Part shown: piece by piece, positions 17,197 to 25,509 of the stretch | How positions within the stretch are numbered: position 1 is the stretch's first letter | Layout of the letters: the number at the start of each line of letters is the position of its first letter | Origin: Streptomyces violaceorubidus | GTDB lineage: Bacteria > Actinomycetota > Actinomycetes > Streptomycetales > Streptomycetaceae | Assembly (NCBI RefSeq): GCF_000717995.1 | Contig: NZ_JODM01000003.1 | Location: 62,001 to 126,000, forward strand | Reading direction: 5' to 3' | DNA length: 64,000 nt | Made by a program: the position numbers and the translations under genes | The notes under the pieces: generated by a model | What the model saw: the letters and a program-made list of their open reading frames with translations, nothing else | Databases searched by the model: none | Told to the model about the DNA's origin: nothing

Positions 17197-17997
17197 ATGA
17201 AGCTGGCGTTCTCCACTCTCGGTGTTCCCGGACTGCCCCTGGCCGACGTGCTGGGGCTCGCGACCGCGCACGGCTACCACGGTGTCGAGTTGCGCGCCCA
17301 CCCGGAGGAACCGGTCCACCCGGGCCTGGGTCCGGACGAACGGGCCGCGGTGGCCGCCGAGTTCAAGGCGGCCGGCGTCGAGCCGCTGGGGGTCGCGGGG
17401 TACGCGCGGGTCGCCGCGCCCGGTGCCGACGAGGCCGTGATCGCCGAGGTGCGCGGCCTGCTCGACCTCGCCCGTGATCTGGGCGCCCCCTACGTCCGGG
17501 TCTTCCCCGGCGGCGGCACCGAGCAGAGCGCCGAGGAGGCCGACGCGGTGGCCGCGCGGCGGCTGGGCACGGCCGCCGAGTACGCCGCCGAGCTGGGCGT
17601 GCGCATCCTGCTGGAGACCCACGACTCGCACCGTACGGGCGCCGACGCGATGCGCGTCCTCGGGCTGGTGGGGCACCGGCAGGTGGGCGCCCTGTGGGAC
17701 GTGATGCACACCTGGCTGGGCGGGGAGCAGCCCTCCGACACGTATGCGGCGCTCTCCCCGCACCTGGGCTACGTCCAGGTCAAGGACATCGCCTCCGCCG
17801 AGGACACCACCCCGCTGCCGCTGGGCACCGGGGTGCTGCCGCTCACCGAGGTGGTGGACGTGCTGTCCCGGCACGGCTGGGAGGGCTGGCTGTGCTGGGA
17901 GTACGAGAAGCGGTGGTACGAGTCGGCGGCGCCGCTGCCCGGGCTGCTGGGGCAGGGCCGCAAGCACCTGGCCCGGCTGCTCACGGACGCGGCGTGA
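17197..17997 (+). CDS. Sugar phosphate isomerase/epimerase, second copy
   Basis: A 266-aa TIM-barrel protein of the xylose isomerase-like superfamily beginning [20 protein letters not shown]. Metal-binding positions are visible in [33 protein letters not shown] and [19 protein letters not shown], and the C-terminal [18 protein letters not shown] segment is conserved in IolE/IolH-like relatives. ATG 17197 is preferred over GTG 17191 by similarity to the family N-terminus; no strong ribosome site is visible. It overlaps the convergent GNAT gene by 17 nt. It probably belongs to the same sugar module; substrate unknown. Confidence 0.85.
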   Translation: MKLAFSTLGVPGLPLADVLGLATAHGYHGVELRAHPEEPVHPGLGPDERAAVAAEFKAAGVEPLGVAGYARVAAPGADEAVIAEVRGLLDLARDLGAPYVRVFPGGGTEQSAEEADAVAARRLGTAAEYAAELGVRILLETHDSHRTGADAMRVLGLVGHRQVGALWDVMHTWLGGEQPSDTYAALSPHLGYVQVKDIASAEDTTPLPLGTGVLPLTEVVDVLSRHGWEGWLCWEYEKRWYESAAPLPGLLGQGRKHLARLLTDAA

Positions 17998-18628
17998 GGG
18001 CGGGCGGCACCGCAGCGGACCGCACCCGGTGCTCCAGCCGCTCCCGGCACCCGGGCCACTCCGCCGCCGTGATCGAGTAGATCGCGGAGTCGCGCAGCCG
18101 GCCCTCCTCGCCCGGCACGTAGGAGCGGGACCAGTTGCGCAGGACGCCCTCGAGGCGGGCGCCGGTCTTCTCGATCGCGGCGCGGGAGCGCCCGTTGCGG
18201 GCGTCGGTCTTGAGGTCGACGCGGCAGACGCCCCAGACCTCGAAGGCGTGGCGGAACAGCAGCAGCTTGGCCTCGGCGTTGACGCCCGTGCCCTGGGTGG
18301 ACCGGGCCAGCCAGGTGAAGCCGACCTCGACGGCGTCGAGCGCGTCGTCGCCGAGCCAGGAGCGGGGTTCCCAGTAGGCGGTGGCGCCGACCGCGCGGCC
18401 GGTGGCGAGGGAGACCTGCGCGTAGGGCGCGAGCCGTCCGGTGGCCGCCGTGGCCAGGTGGGCGTCGATGTAGGAGCCGACCTCGCCGGGCGCCGGCACG
18501 GAGGTGAAGCCGTAGGTGTCGCGGTCCTCCTCCGCCGCCACCGCCAGGTCGGCCGCGTGCTGATGGCCCAGCGGCTCCAGTCGTACCAGCGTGCCTTCGA
18601 GGACCGGGGCGTTCAGAGTGAATGTCAC
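17981..18628 (-). CDS. GNAT-family N-acetyltransferase (RimJ/RimL-like)
   Basis: A 215-aa acetyltransferase of the RimJ/RimL type: [20 protein letters not shown] at the start, then [20 protein letters not shown] containing the acetyl-CoA loop in degenerate form, and [20 protein letters not shown] followed by [10 protein letters not shown], the typical family end. It overlaps the EamA transporter stop by ATGA and is likely co-transcribed with it. It probably acetylates an amino group of a small molecule or protein; the substrate is unknown. Confidence 0.88.
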   Translation of the reverse strand: MTFTLNAPVLEGTLVRLEPLGHQHAADLAVAAEEDRDTYGFTSVPAPGEVGSYIDAHLATAATGRLAPYAQVSLATGRAVGATAYWEPRSWLGDDALDAVEVGFTWLARSTQGTGVNAEAKLLLFRHAFEVWGVCRVDLKTDARNGRSRAAIEKTGARLEGVLRNWSRSYVPGEEGRLRDSAIYSITAAEWPGCRERLEHRVRSAAVPPALTPRP

Positions 18629-19563
18629 CGGACGGATTCTTCAGCCGGCACGGGGGGCCGTCCAGCGAATTGCGGGGAGGTGCGGACGGTCACCCCCGGC
18701 ACGCGCCGGCGGGCGGGGCCGAACGTGGTCAGTGCCACGCCGCCCACCAGCAGGGCCGCCGCGCACCAGCGCAGGGGTGTCACCGACTCGCCGAGGAAGA
18801 GGGCCGCCGACGACATGCCGAAGACCGGGACCAGGAGGGAGAACGGCGCGACCGTCGAGGCGGGGTGACGGCGCAGCAGCCAGCCCCAGGCGCCGAAGCC
18901 GAAGACGGTCGAGACCCAGGCGACGAAGAGGATCGTGCCCGTCCCCTGCCAGTCCAGGGCGCGCAGGGCCGCGAGGTCCTCGGCGGGGCCCTCGGTGAGC
19001 AGGGAGAGGGCCAGCAGGGGCAGCACGGGGACGGTGGAGACCCACACCATGAAGTTCAGCGCGTCGGGCGGGGACGCCTTGCGGGTCAGGACGTTGGACA
19101 CGCCCCACGCCGCCGCCGCGCCGACGACCATCAGGAACGCGCCGAGGGGTCCCGAGGTGCCCTCGTCGAGCGCCGCCACGCCGATGCCGACCAGCGCGAC
19201 CAGCATGCCGAGGGCCTGGACGCGGGAGGGGCGTTCCCGTAGGACCGCGGCGGCGATCACCGCGGTGAACACCGCCTGGATCTGAAGGACGAGGGAGGAC
19301 AGGCCGGCCGGCATGCCCGCGTCCATGCCCACGAAGACCAGCCCGAACTTGGCCACGCCGAGGACCAGTCCCACGGCCACGATCCACTTCCAGGCCACCT
19401 TGGGGCGGCCCACCAGGAAGACGGCGGGCAGCGCGGCCGCCAGGAAGCGCAGGGCGGAGAACAGGAGCGGCGGGAAGTGGTCGAGGCCGATCTCGATGAC
19501 CGTGAAGTTCACGCCCCAGACGGCGGCCACGAGCACGGCGAGGAGGAGGTGGGAAGGTCGCAT
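18625..19563 (-). CDS. EamA/DMT-family transporter
   Basis: A 312-aa integral membrane protein with about ten hydrophobic helices in two EamA repeats (roughly 5-140 and 150-295). Family blocks include [20 protein letters not shown] near the start, [13 protein letters not shown] and [23 protein letters not shown] transporters of this type (YdcZ/RhaT/EamA group) export amino acids or metabolites. It is divergent from a LysR gene across 134 bp, the common regulator-exporter arrangement, and translationally coupled to the GNAT gene. Substrate unknown. Confidence 0.9.
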   Translation of the reverse strand: MRPSHLLLAVLVAAVWGVNFTVIEIGLDHFPPLLFSALRFLAAALPAVFLVGRPKVAWKWIVAVGLVLGVAKFGLVFVGMDAGMPAGLSSLVLQIQAVFTAVIAAAVLRERPSRVQALGMLVALVGIGVAALDEGTSGPLGAFLMVVGAAAAWGVSNVLTRKASPPDALNFMVWVSTVPVLPLLALSLLTEGPAEDLAALRALDWQGTGTILFVAWVSTVFGFGAWGWLLRRHPASTVAPFSLLVPVFGMSSAALFLGESVTPLRWCAAALLVGGVALTTFGPARRRVPGVTVRTSPQFAGRPPVPAEESVR

Positions 19564-19697
19564 GCGTCGAGGGTCGGCCGGAAGGACCGTGCAGCACCAG
19601 CGATGATTGCTGCATGGTTGGATGAAGCATCACTGAATTGTTGCCGCCGCCCGCCCTCTCATACCGTCGCCCGCCCCTCCTACCCCCGGGAGCCGTC
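19564..19697. promoter_or_regulatory. Divergent LysR/EamA control region
   Basis: The segment 19601-19650 is less G+C-rich than its surroundings and holds short inverted repeats such as GATGAAGCATC (19622-19632 area) and GCAGC/GCTGC, consistent with LysR T-N11-A type sites between the divergent promoters. The exact operator cannot be fixed by eye. Confidence 0.4.
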
Positions 19698-20639
19698 ATG
19701 CTCGACCTCCAGCGTCTGCGCGCCCTGCACGCCGTGTCCGTGCACGGGACGGTCGGGGCGGCGGCCGCCGCGCTCGGTTTCACCCCCTCCGCCGTGTCGC
19801 AGCAGATCGCCAAGCTGGAGCGGGAGACCAGGACGGTGCTGCTGGAGCGGGAGGGGCGCGGGGTGCGGCTCACCGACGAGGCATGGCATCTGGTCGGCGT
19901 GGCGGGTGAGTTGCTGGCCCTGGTGGAGCGGGCGGAGACCCGGCTGGAGGAGCGGCGCGGGGTGCCGTCGGGGCGGCTGACCATCGCCGCGTTCGCGTCG
20001 GCGGCGCGCGGGCTGCTGCCGTTGGTGCTGGCCGACCTGGCGGTACGCCACCCGGCGTTGGACGCGCGGCTCACGGAGGTCGACCCGCACCTGTCCGTGG
20101 ACCTGGTGGCCAAGGGGGCGGTCGATCTGGTGGTGGCGCACGACTGGGACATCGCCCCGCTGCCGGCGCCGGCCGGGGTGGAGCAGGCGCCGATCGGGGA
20201 GGACCTGTGCGACCTGCTGGTGCCCGAGGGGCACCGGTTCGCGGGGCGGGCGGCGGTGCGGCGGGACGAGCTGGGCGGGGAGCGGTGGATCTGCCAGCCG
20301 CCCGGGCGGGTCTGCCACGACTGGCTGCTGCGGACGCTGCGGGGTGCCGGGCACGAGCCGGACATCGTCCACCAGGCGGACGAGAACCCGACGCTCGTCG
20401 CGCTGGTCGCCGCCGGTCTCGGCGTCGCCCTCATCCCCCGCCTGGGACGGGGCCCGCTGCCGCCCGGCGTGGTGGAGGTCCCCCTCGACCCGATGCCGGT
20501 ACGGCGCCTGTACGCCCTGTGGCGCACGGGCGCGGCCCGCCGCCCGGCCATCGCGGAAACGGTCCGCACCCTGCGCACCCACTGGCCGGCCGCCGCGTCC
20601 CACACCACCGCGCCGCTCCGGCCCGCCGCCGGAGCCTGA
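19698..20639 (+). CDS. LysR-family transcriptional regulator
   Basis: A 313-aa LysR protein from ATG 19698 (GGGAGCCGTC before it), beginning MLDLQRLRALHAVSVHGTVG with the winged helix GFTPSAVSQQIAKLERETRT. The effector-binding domain (about 90-300) includes LTIAAFASAARGLLPLVLAD and VALVAAGLGVALIPRLGRG. An in-frame ATG sixty bases upstream gives a proline-rich leader not seen in the family. It is divergent from the EamA transporter and most likely controls it. Confidence 0.9.
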   Translation: MLDLQRLRALHAVSVHGTVGAAAAALGFTPSAVSQQIAKLERETRTVLLEREGRGVRLTDEAWHLVGVAGELLALVERAETRLEERRGVPSGRLTIAAFASAARGLLPLVLADLAVRHPALDARLTEVDPHLSVDLVAKGAVDLVVAHDWDIAPLPAPAGVEQAPIGEDLCDLLVPEGHRFAGRAAVRRDELGGERWICQPPGRVCHDWLLRTLRGAGHEPDIVHQADENPTLVALVAAGLGVALIPRLGRGPLPPGVVEVPLDPMPVRRLYALWRTGAARRPAIAETVRTLRTHWPAAASHTTAPLRPAAGA

Positions 20640-20643
20640 CCGG

Positions 20644-20664
20644 CCCCCGGCCCCGCGCCGGGGG
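20644..20664 (+). terminator. Hairpin after the LysR gene
   Basis: A 7-bp stem CCCCCGG (20644-20650) with CCGGGGG (20658-20664) and a 7-nt loop, a few bases after the LysR stop. Short, but it is the only hairpin before the GH3 gene. Confidence 0.4.
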
Positions 20665-20864
20665 TGGCGTCGCCCCGTGGTGCCGGGCTTGCCGGGGCCG
20701 TTTCGGGGAGCCTCGGCGGGCCGGGTGTCGCCGTCGGTGCGGCTCCGCCGGGGGGCGCAGCTCGCGTCGGGCGACTCCTGTGCGGTCCCTTGACTGGCAG
20801 AAACTTCCCGGATATTGGTGACTCCTTGGCAGTTTCCTTCACCAGCCCTCCGGAAGGAGCGCAC

Positions 20865-22712
20865 GTGCACCACAGCAGCACGGCCGGCACGGGAAGCACC
20901 GCACAGCCCTCCAGACGTACCGTCCTGGCCGCCACGGCGGTCGTCACCGCGGCCCTCGCGGCCGGGGGCGGCACGGCGTACGCCGACGCACGCAGGCCCG
21001 ACGACGACAAGCTCCGTGGCCTGATCTCCCGCATGACGCTGGAGGAGAAGGTCGGCCAGCTCTTCGTCATGCGGGTCTACGGCCACTCCGCCACCGACCC
21101 CGACCAGGCCGACATCGACGCCAACCTCAAGGAGATCGGCGTCCGCACCGCGGCCGAGCTGGTCGCCAGGTACCGGGTCGGCGGCATCATCTACTTCGCC
21201 TGGGCGCACAACACCCGCGACCCGCACCAGATCGCCGACCTGTCCAACGGCATCCAGAAGGCCTCCCTGGAGCAGCCGCGCGGTCTGCCCGTGCTCATCT
21301 CCACCGACCAGGAGCACGGCATAGTGGCCCGCGTGGGCGCGCCCGCCACCCTCTTCCCCGGCGCGATGGCCGTCGGGGCCGGCGGGTCGCGGTCCGACGC
21401 CCGCACCCTCGGCCGGCTCGCGGGCGCCGAGCTGCACGCCCTGGGCATCCGCCAGGACTACTCCCCCGTGGCCGACGTCAACGTCAACCCGGCCAACCCC
21501 GTGATCGGCGTACGGTCCTTCGGCGCCGAGCCGGCGGCCGTGGCGGGGCTGGTGGCCGCCGAGGTGACGGGGTACCAGCAGTCCGGCGTCGCCGCGTGCG
21601 CCAAGCACTTCCCGGGGCACGGGGACACCGCCACCGACAGCCACACCGGCTTCCCGGTCATCACGCACAGCCGCGAGCAGTGGGAGGAGCTGGACGCGCC
21701 GCCCTTCCGCGCCGCGATCGGGGCCGGCATCGACGCGATCATGACCGCGCACCTGATGGTCCCCGCGCTCGATGACTCCGGCGACCCGGCCACCCTCTCC
21801 CGCCCCATCCTCACCGGCATCCTGCGCGAGGAGCTGGGCTACGACGGGGTCGTGGTCACCGACTCCCTCGGCATGGAGGGCGTGCGGACGAAGTACGGCG
21901 ACGAGCGGGTGCCGGTGCTGGCGCTGAAGGCGGGGGTCGACCAGCTGCTCAACCCGCCCGACCTGCCGCTCGCCTGGAACGCCGTCCTGACCGCCGTACG
22001 GGAGGGCGAGCTGACCGAGGCGCGGCTCGACGAATCGATCCTGCGCGTGCTGCGGCTGAAGGCCAAACTGGGGCTGTTCCAGGAGGCGTACACCAGCCGC
22101 CGGGACGTCGACCGGATCGTCGGCACCCGGGCGCACCTGGCCGCGGCCGACCGGATCGCCGAGCGGACCACCACGCTGCTGGTCAACGAGGGCGGCCTGC
22201 TGCCGCTCTCGCGCCGGGAGCACCGCAGGCTGCTGGTGGTGGGCGCCGACCCCGCCTCGCCGTCGGGCACGACCGGGCCGCCCACCGGCGTGCTCGCGGG
22301 CGCGCTGACGGAGCTGGGCTTCTCGGCCACCGCCCTGTCCACCGGCACCGCGCCCTCCGCCGCCGCGATCGACGGCGCCGTGGCGGCGGCCGGGGACGCC
22401 GACGCGGTGGTCGTCGCCACGTACAACGTGACCGCGGGCAGCGGCCAACGCACCCTGGTCACGCGGCTGCTGGAGACCGGGAAGCCGGTCGTCGCGGTCG
22501 CCGTCCGCAATCCCTACGACGTCGCCCAGCTGCCCGGCGTCCCCGCCTTCCTCGCCGCCTACTCCTGGACCGACGTGGAGGTGCGGGCGGCGGCCCGGGT
22601 GATCGCCGGGCGGGTGCGGCCGCGCGGGAAGCTGCCGGTGCCGGTGGTGCGGGCGGACGCGCCGGACACGGTGCTCCTGCCGGTCGGGCACGGGCTGACC
22701 TATCGGTCCTAG
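20865..22712 (+). CDS. Secreted glycoside hydrolase family 3 (beta-N-acetylhexosaminidase-like)
   Basis: A 615-aa exported enzyme. GTG at 20865 follows GGAAGGAGCGCAC and yields a Tat-like signal peptide: SRRTVLAATAVVTAALAAGG with cleavage after TAYA (about 40). The GH3 N-domain includes MTLEEKVGQLFVMR, STDQEHGIVARVGAPATLFP and CAKHFPGHGDTATDSH, whose KHFPGHGDT loop (Lys247 onward) is specific to NagZ-type GH3 enzymes; the nucleophile Asp333 is in VVVTDSLGMEGV. A C-terminal GH3-C domain (about 430-610) follows. It likely removes GlcNAc from chitin or peptidoglycan fragments outside the cell. A longer in-frame start at 20664 would bury the signal peptide and is rejected. Confidence 0.92.
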   Translation: MHHSSTAGTGSTAQPSRRTVLAATAVVTAALAAGGGTAYADARRPDDDKLRGLISRMTLEEKVGQLFVMRVYGHSATDPDQADIDANLKEIGVRTAAELVARYRVGGIIYFAWAHNTRDPHQIADLSNGIQKASLEQPRGLPVLISTDQEHGIVARVGAPATLFPGAMAVGAGGSRSDARTLGRLAGAELHALGIRQDYSPVADVNVNPANPVIGVRSFGAEPAAVAGLVAAEVTGYQQSGVAACAKHFPGHGDTATDSHTGFPVITHSREQWEELDAPPFRAAIGAGIDAIMTAHLMVPALDDSGDPATLSRPILTGILREELGYDGVVVTDSLGMEGVRTKYGDERVPVLALKAGVDQLLNPPDLPLAWNAVLTAVREGELTEARLDESILRVLRLKAKLGLFQEAYTSRRDVDRIVGTRAHLAAADRIAERTTTLLVNEGGLLPLSRREHRRLLVVGADPASPSGTTGPPTGVLAGALTELGFSATALSTGTAPSAAAIDGAVAAAGDADAVVVATYNVTAGSGQRTLVTRLLETGKPVVAVAVRNPYDVAQLPGVPAFLAAYSWTDVEVRAAARVIAGRVRPRGKLPVPVVRADAPDTVLLPVGHGLTYRS

Positions 22713-22768
22713 CCGGGGGTCGCGGGCCGGTCGCCGCCGGTCGTAGCGCGGTCCACGACACGCGCCGG

Positions 22769-22837
22769 GGGCGCTTCGGGCGCCCGTGCCCGAAGCCTCC
22801 CGCGCGTCTGGCGTGCGCCCGCTTTGGCGGGCCACGC
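22769..22837 (+). terminator. Two hairpins after the GH3 gene
   Basis: First hairpin: GGGCGC (22769-22774), loop TTCGG, GCGCCC (22780-22785). Second and stronger: GCGTG-C-GCCCGC, loop TTTG, GCGGGC-CACGC at 22811-22837, an 11-bp stem with one bulged base. Together they probably end the GH3 transcript before the next gene at 22865. Confidence 0.55.
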
Positions 22838-22864
22838 TGGACCGGGGGATCCGGGGGGACGGCG

Positions 22865-23506
22865 ATGCCTGAGCGAGGGACCGCGGGGGTGCACGCCCTG
22901 CTGTGCGCCGTGCTGCTTTCCGTGCTGTGTGCCGGGGTCCAGACGGGCTGCCACGGTCCGTCGGGCGAGGGCGGGGTGACGGATTCCGCGGCGGCCGGGG
23001 CGCGGCCGTCCGAGGCCGGATCGGTGTTCCTGGCGGTCGGCGAGTGCAGCTCGTTCGGCGCCGTCGACCCGACCGAGGTGCCCTGCGACAGCGCGCGGGC
23101 GGCGGCGAGGGTGGTGGCCCGGGAGGACGGCCGCGCGAGCGACGGCCCGCCGTGCCCCGCGACCACCGACTTCGTCCTGCACATCAGCGAGCGGCGGCCG
23201 TCCGCCGACGAGGACGGCGACGGGACCGTGCCCCGCGGTTACGCCTGCATGCGCGGGCTCCGGCCGCCGCACCCCGGGGACCCCGGCGGCGGGGGCGGCC
23301 CGCGCACGATCGTCGGCGACTGTGTCCGCGAGACCGGCGGCGGCAGGGTCCGCGAGACCGTGTGCGACGACGGGAGCGGCAGCGGGCGCGAACCGCGGTT
23401 CAAGGTGGTCGACGCGGTCGCCGACCGGGCGGACTGCCCCGCCTCGACCGGTCTGTACGTCCGGATCGGCGGCGAGCGCCCGGTGGGCTGTGCCCGGCCG
23501 CTGTGA
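22865..23506 (+). CDS. Secreted, Cys-rich hypothetical protein (213 aa)
   Basis: Starts MPERGTAGVHALLCAVLLSV with a hydrophobic export segment (about 8-25) ending VQTGC, a marginal lipobox, so it may be a lipoprotein. The mature part has many Cys (GECSSFG; VPCDSARAAARVVARE; GPPCPATTDFVLHI; YACMRGL; VGDCVRE; ADCPASTGLYVRIG; VGCARPL), spaced as in two repeats of a DUF-like extracellular LppU/septum-formation-like fold. GGGGGGAC lies before the ATG. No family was assigned with certainty. It stands alone between the GH3 gene and the convergent peptidase. Confidence 0.7.
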   Translation: MPERGTAGVHALLCAVLLSVLCAGVQTGCHGPSGEGGVTDSAAAGARPSEAGSVFLAVGECSSFGAVDPTEVPCDSARAAARVVAREDGRASDGPPCPATTDFVLHISERRPSADEDGDGTVPRGYACMRGLRPPHPGDPGGGGGPRTIVGDCVRETGGGRVRETVCDDGSGSGREPRFKVVDAVADRADCPASTGLYVRIGGERPVGCARPL

Positions 23507-23543
23507 ACGGCCGGGCACGGTCACCGCGGCGCGGCGGACGCCG

Positions 23544-24968
23544 CTACGGGCGCAGCGCCGGCTCGCGTTCGACGTCCCGCTTGTCCAGCTTGGCGTCGAA
23601 CGCCGCCAGCGGCCTGGCCGCCGACGGGCTCTCCCGCACCTCGGCGGAGGCGACGCCCGCCCACTCCAGGATGCGGGCCGTGGCCCGGGCCTTCTGGTCG
23701 GGCACCAGACCGGCCACGTTGGCACCGTGGTTCATGCCGGGCGCGGTCATGACGTAGGAGTCGCGCGCGCCGTGGCCGAGCCGGAAGGGCTCGGCACCCC
23801 ACGGGTCGTTCTCGCCGTACACGAACAGCATGTGCCGGGCGTGGTGCTTCACCCAGGTGTCGACGTCCCGCATCGCCCGCGGCTCGAACTTCATCGGGAT
23901 CGAGCGGGGCACGAAGTTGCGCGGCGGCTGGTAGCCGTAGCGGATGTACTTCTTCTCGATGTGCGGGAAGTTGATCGTCGGCGCGCCCAGCTGGGTGCCC
24001 GCCTGGTAGTAGTACGGCGTGTAGGTCTCAAGGCCCTGGTCGGTGTAGGCGGAGAAGCCGGAGATCGTGTCGACGGAGTCCCAGATCGCCTCGTCGGTGG
24101 CGTTCTCGGCGTCGGCCGGGATGTCCGCGCAGTCGGCGAGGGTGCTGTACTGCCAGAAGCCCCACACGTAGTCGAGGACGACGGCCTCGTAGGCGCGGTC
24201 GAGGCTGCCGATGGTGTCGAAGGTGTAGCCGTTCCCGGCCGCGTAGGCCGCGTACTTCTGCTCCAGCGGAGCCCGGCGCACCAGCGCCTCGCGCTGCACC
24301 CCGTTCAGCCTGTCGCGGCACTCCTCGGTGCCGACCCGGGCGAAGAAGCGGTCGTAGGCCGAGTCCTCGTTGTTCACCACGTCGTTGGGGGCGACGTAGG
24401 CGACGACGCCGTCCATGTCACGCGGGTAGAAGCGCTCGTAGTAGGTGGCGGTCATGCCGCCCTTGGAGCCGCCGGTGGAGATCCAGTTCTGCGGGTAGAG
24501 CGGCTTCAGGGCCTCGAAGATGCGGTGCTGGTCGCTGGCGGCCTGCCAGATGTCCAGCTTGGACCAGTCGGCCGGGGCGGGCCGGGACGGCGTGAAGTAG
24601 CGGTACTCCATGGAGACCTGGTTGCCGTCCACGATCTGGGTCGGCTCGCGCCGGCCGGGGTTCGTGGAGACGTTGTAGCCGCCGGTGTAGAAGACCGTCG
24701 GCCGGTTCACGTCCTTGTGCAGCACGGTGATCCGCTGCTGGAACGTGCCCCTGGACGGGTGCCGGTGGTCCACCGGCTGGGTGTAGTTGAGGACGAAGAA
24801 GCGGTAGCCGGTGTACGGCTTCTCCTCGATCAGGCTCATGCCCGGTACGGACAGCAGCCGGTCCTTGATGTCGACGGCCTTCGGCTCGGCGGCGGTGGCC
24901 GCCCCCGCCGTGCTGACGGTGCCTATGAGCACCACCAGCGCCAGCAGCCATCTGAGCGCCTTGCGCAT
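23544..24968 (-). CDS. Secreted S37-family tripeptidyl/prolyl aminopeptidase
   Basis: A 474-aa exported peptidase of the S37 (PS-10) family. A Sec signal peptide MRKALRWLLALVVLIGTVST ends at about residue 26 (ATAAEP). The nucleophile elbow is WISTGGSKGGMTATYYERFY with Ser168. The acid and His of the triad lie in FVYGENDPWGAEPFRLGHGA and VMTAPGMNHGAN. Characterised Streptomyces members cleave tri- and tetrapeptides from the N-terminus of proteins, helping nutrient recovery and processing of pro-transglutaminase. It is monocistronic, with no regulator next to it. Confidence 0.92.
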   Translation of the reverse strand: MRKALRWLLALVVLIGTVSTAGAATAAEPKAVDIKDRLLSVPGMSLIEEKPYTGYRFFVLNYTQPVDHRHPSRGTFQQRITVLHKDVNRPTVFYTGGYNVSTNPGRREPTQIVDGNQVSMEYRYFTPSRPAPADWSKLDIWQAASDQHRIFEALKPLYPQNWISTGGSKGGMTATYYERFYPRDMDGVVAYVAPNDVVNNEDSAYDRFFARVGTEECRDRLNGVQREALVRRAPLEQKYAAYAAGNGYTFDTIGSLDRAYEAVVLDYVWGFWQYSTLADCADIPADAENATDEAIWDSVDTISGFSAYTDQGLETYTPYYYQAGTQLGAPTINFPHIEKKYIRYGYQPPRNFVPRSIPMKFEPRAMRDVDTWVKHHARHMLFVYGENDPWGAEPFRLGHGARDSYVMTAPGMNHGANVAGLVPDQKARATARILEWAGVASAEVRESPSAARPLAAFDAKLDKRDVEREPALRP

Positions 24969-25032
24969 GCACCCTCCCTGTGAAACCGGTGTCCGCCGGA
25001 AGCTATCGGAGCAACTCCCGCGAGCACCAGGG

Positions 25033-25425
25033 TCAGCAGAGGATCCACCCGGAGCTGACCGAGGACCCGGACACCCTGCCGGTCACCCACACGCAGCGTT
25101 TCCCGGCGTGCACGGTCACCGGTCCGGCGAGGTGGGCGAAGCGGCCCGAGTCCACCACCGCCCGGCCGCCGCGGGCCCGTACGCCCACGGACATCTGCCG
25201 CTTCGTACCGGCCTTCCTGGGGACGGTGACGGCGCAGACGTAGCCGCCGCGCTTGTGGACGAGGACGGATCCGGTGCTGAAGTGGAGGGTGCGGACCTTG
25301 CGGCCGGCGCACCCCGTGGCCGCCTGCGCCTCCTGCGGCATCGCGACGGCGAGCAGCGCGGTGGCGCTCAGCACGGCCGTGCCGAGCGCCAGCCGACGGC
25401 GCGTTGCGGAACCGGCCCGGCCCAC
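25033..25425 (-). CDS. Small secreted hypothetical protein (130 aa)
   Basis: Has a clear export signal: RRRLALGTAVLSATALLAVA followed by a cleavage-like site after EAQA (about 35). The mature part is about 95 residues, basic and beta-rich, with four Cys (GCAGRKVRTLHF, GGYVCAVTVPRK, AGKRCVWVTGRV and a C-terminal WILC), suggesting two disulfides. No family recognised. It lies between the S37 peptidase and the ABC exporter on the same strand, but gaps on both sides argue for its own promoter. Confidence 0.75.
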   Translation of the reverse strand: MGRAGSATRRRLALGTAVLSATALLAVAMPQEAQAATGCAGRKVRTLHFSTGSVLVHKRGGYVCAVTVPRKAGTKRQMSVGVRARGGRAVVDSGRFAHLAGPVTVHAGKRCVWVTGRVSGSSVSSGWILC

Positions 25426-25509
25426 TGGCGGTCCCCTTCCCTGGGGCGATCACTGACGACGTACGGATGTACGGACGCAGGACACGTGTCGCACGGTTGC
25501 GCGAACGCG

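Noticed and set aside
20664..20865. Upstream start for the GH3 enzyme at 20664
   Set aside because: It would place 67 non-conserved residues before the Tat-type signal peptide and run through the LysR terminator; GTG 20865 has a good ribosome site.
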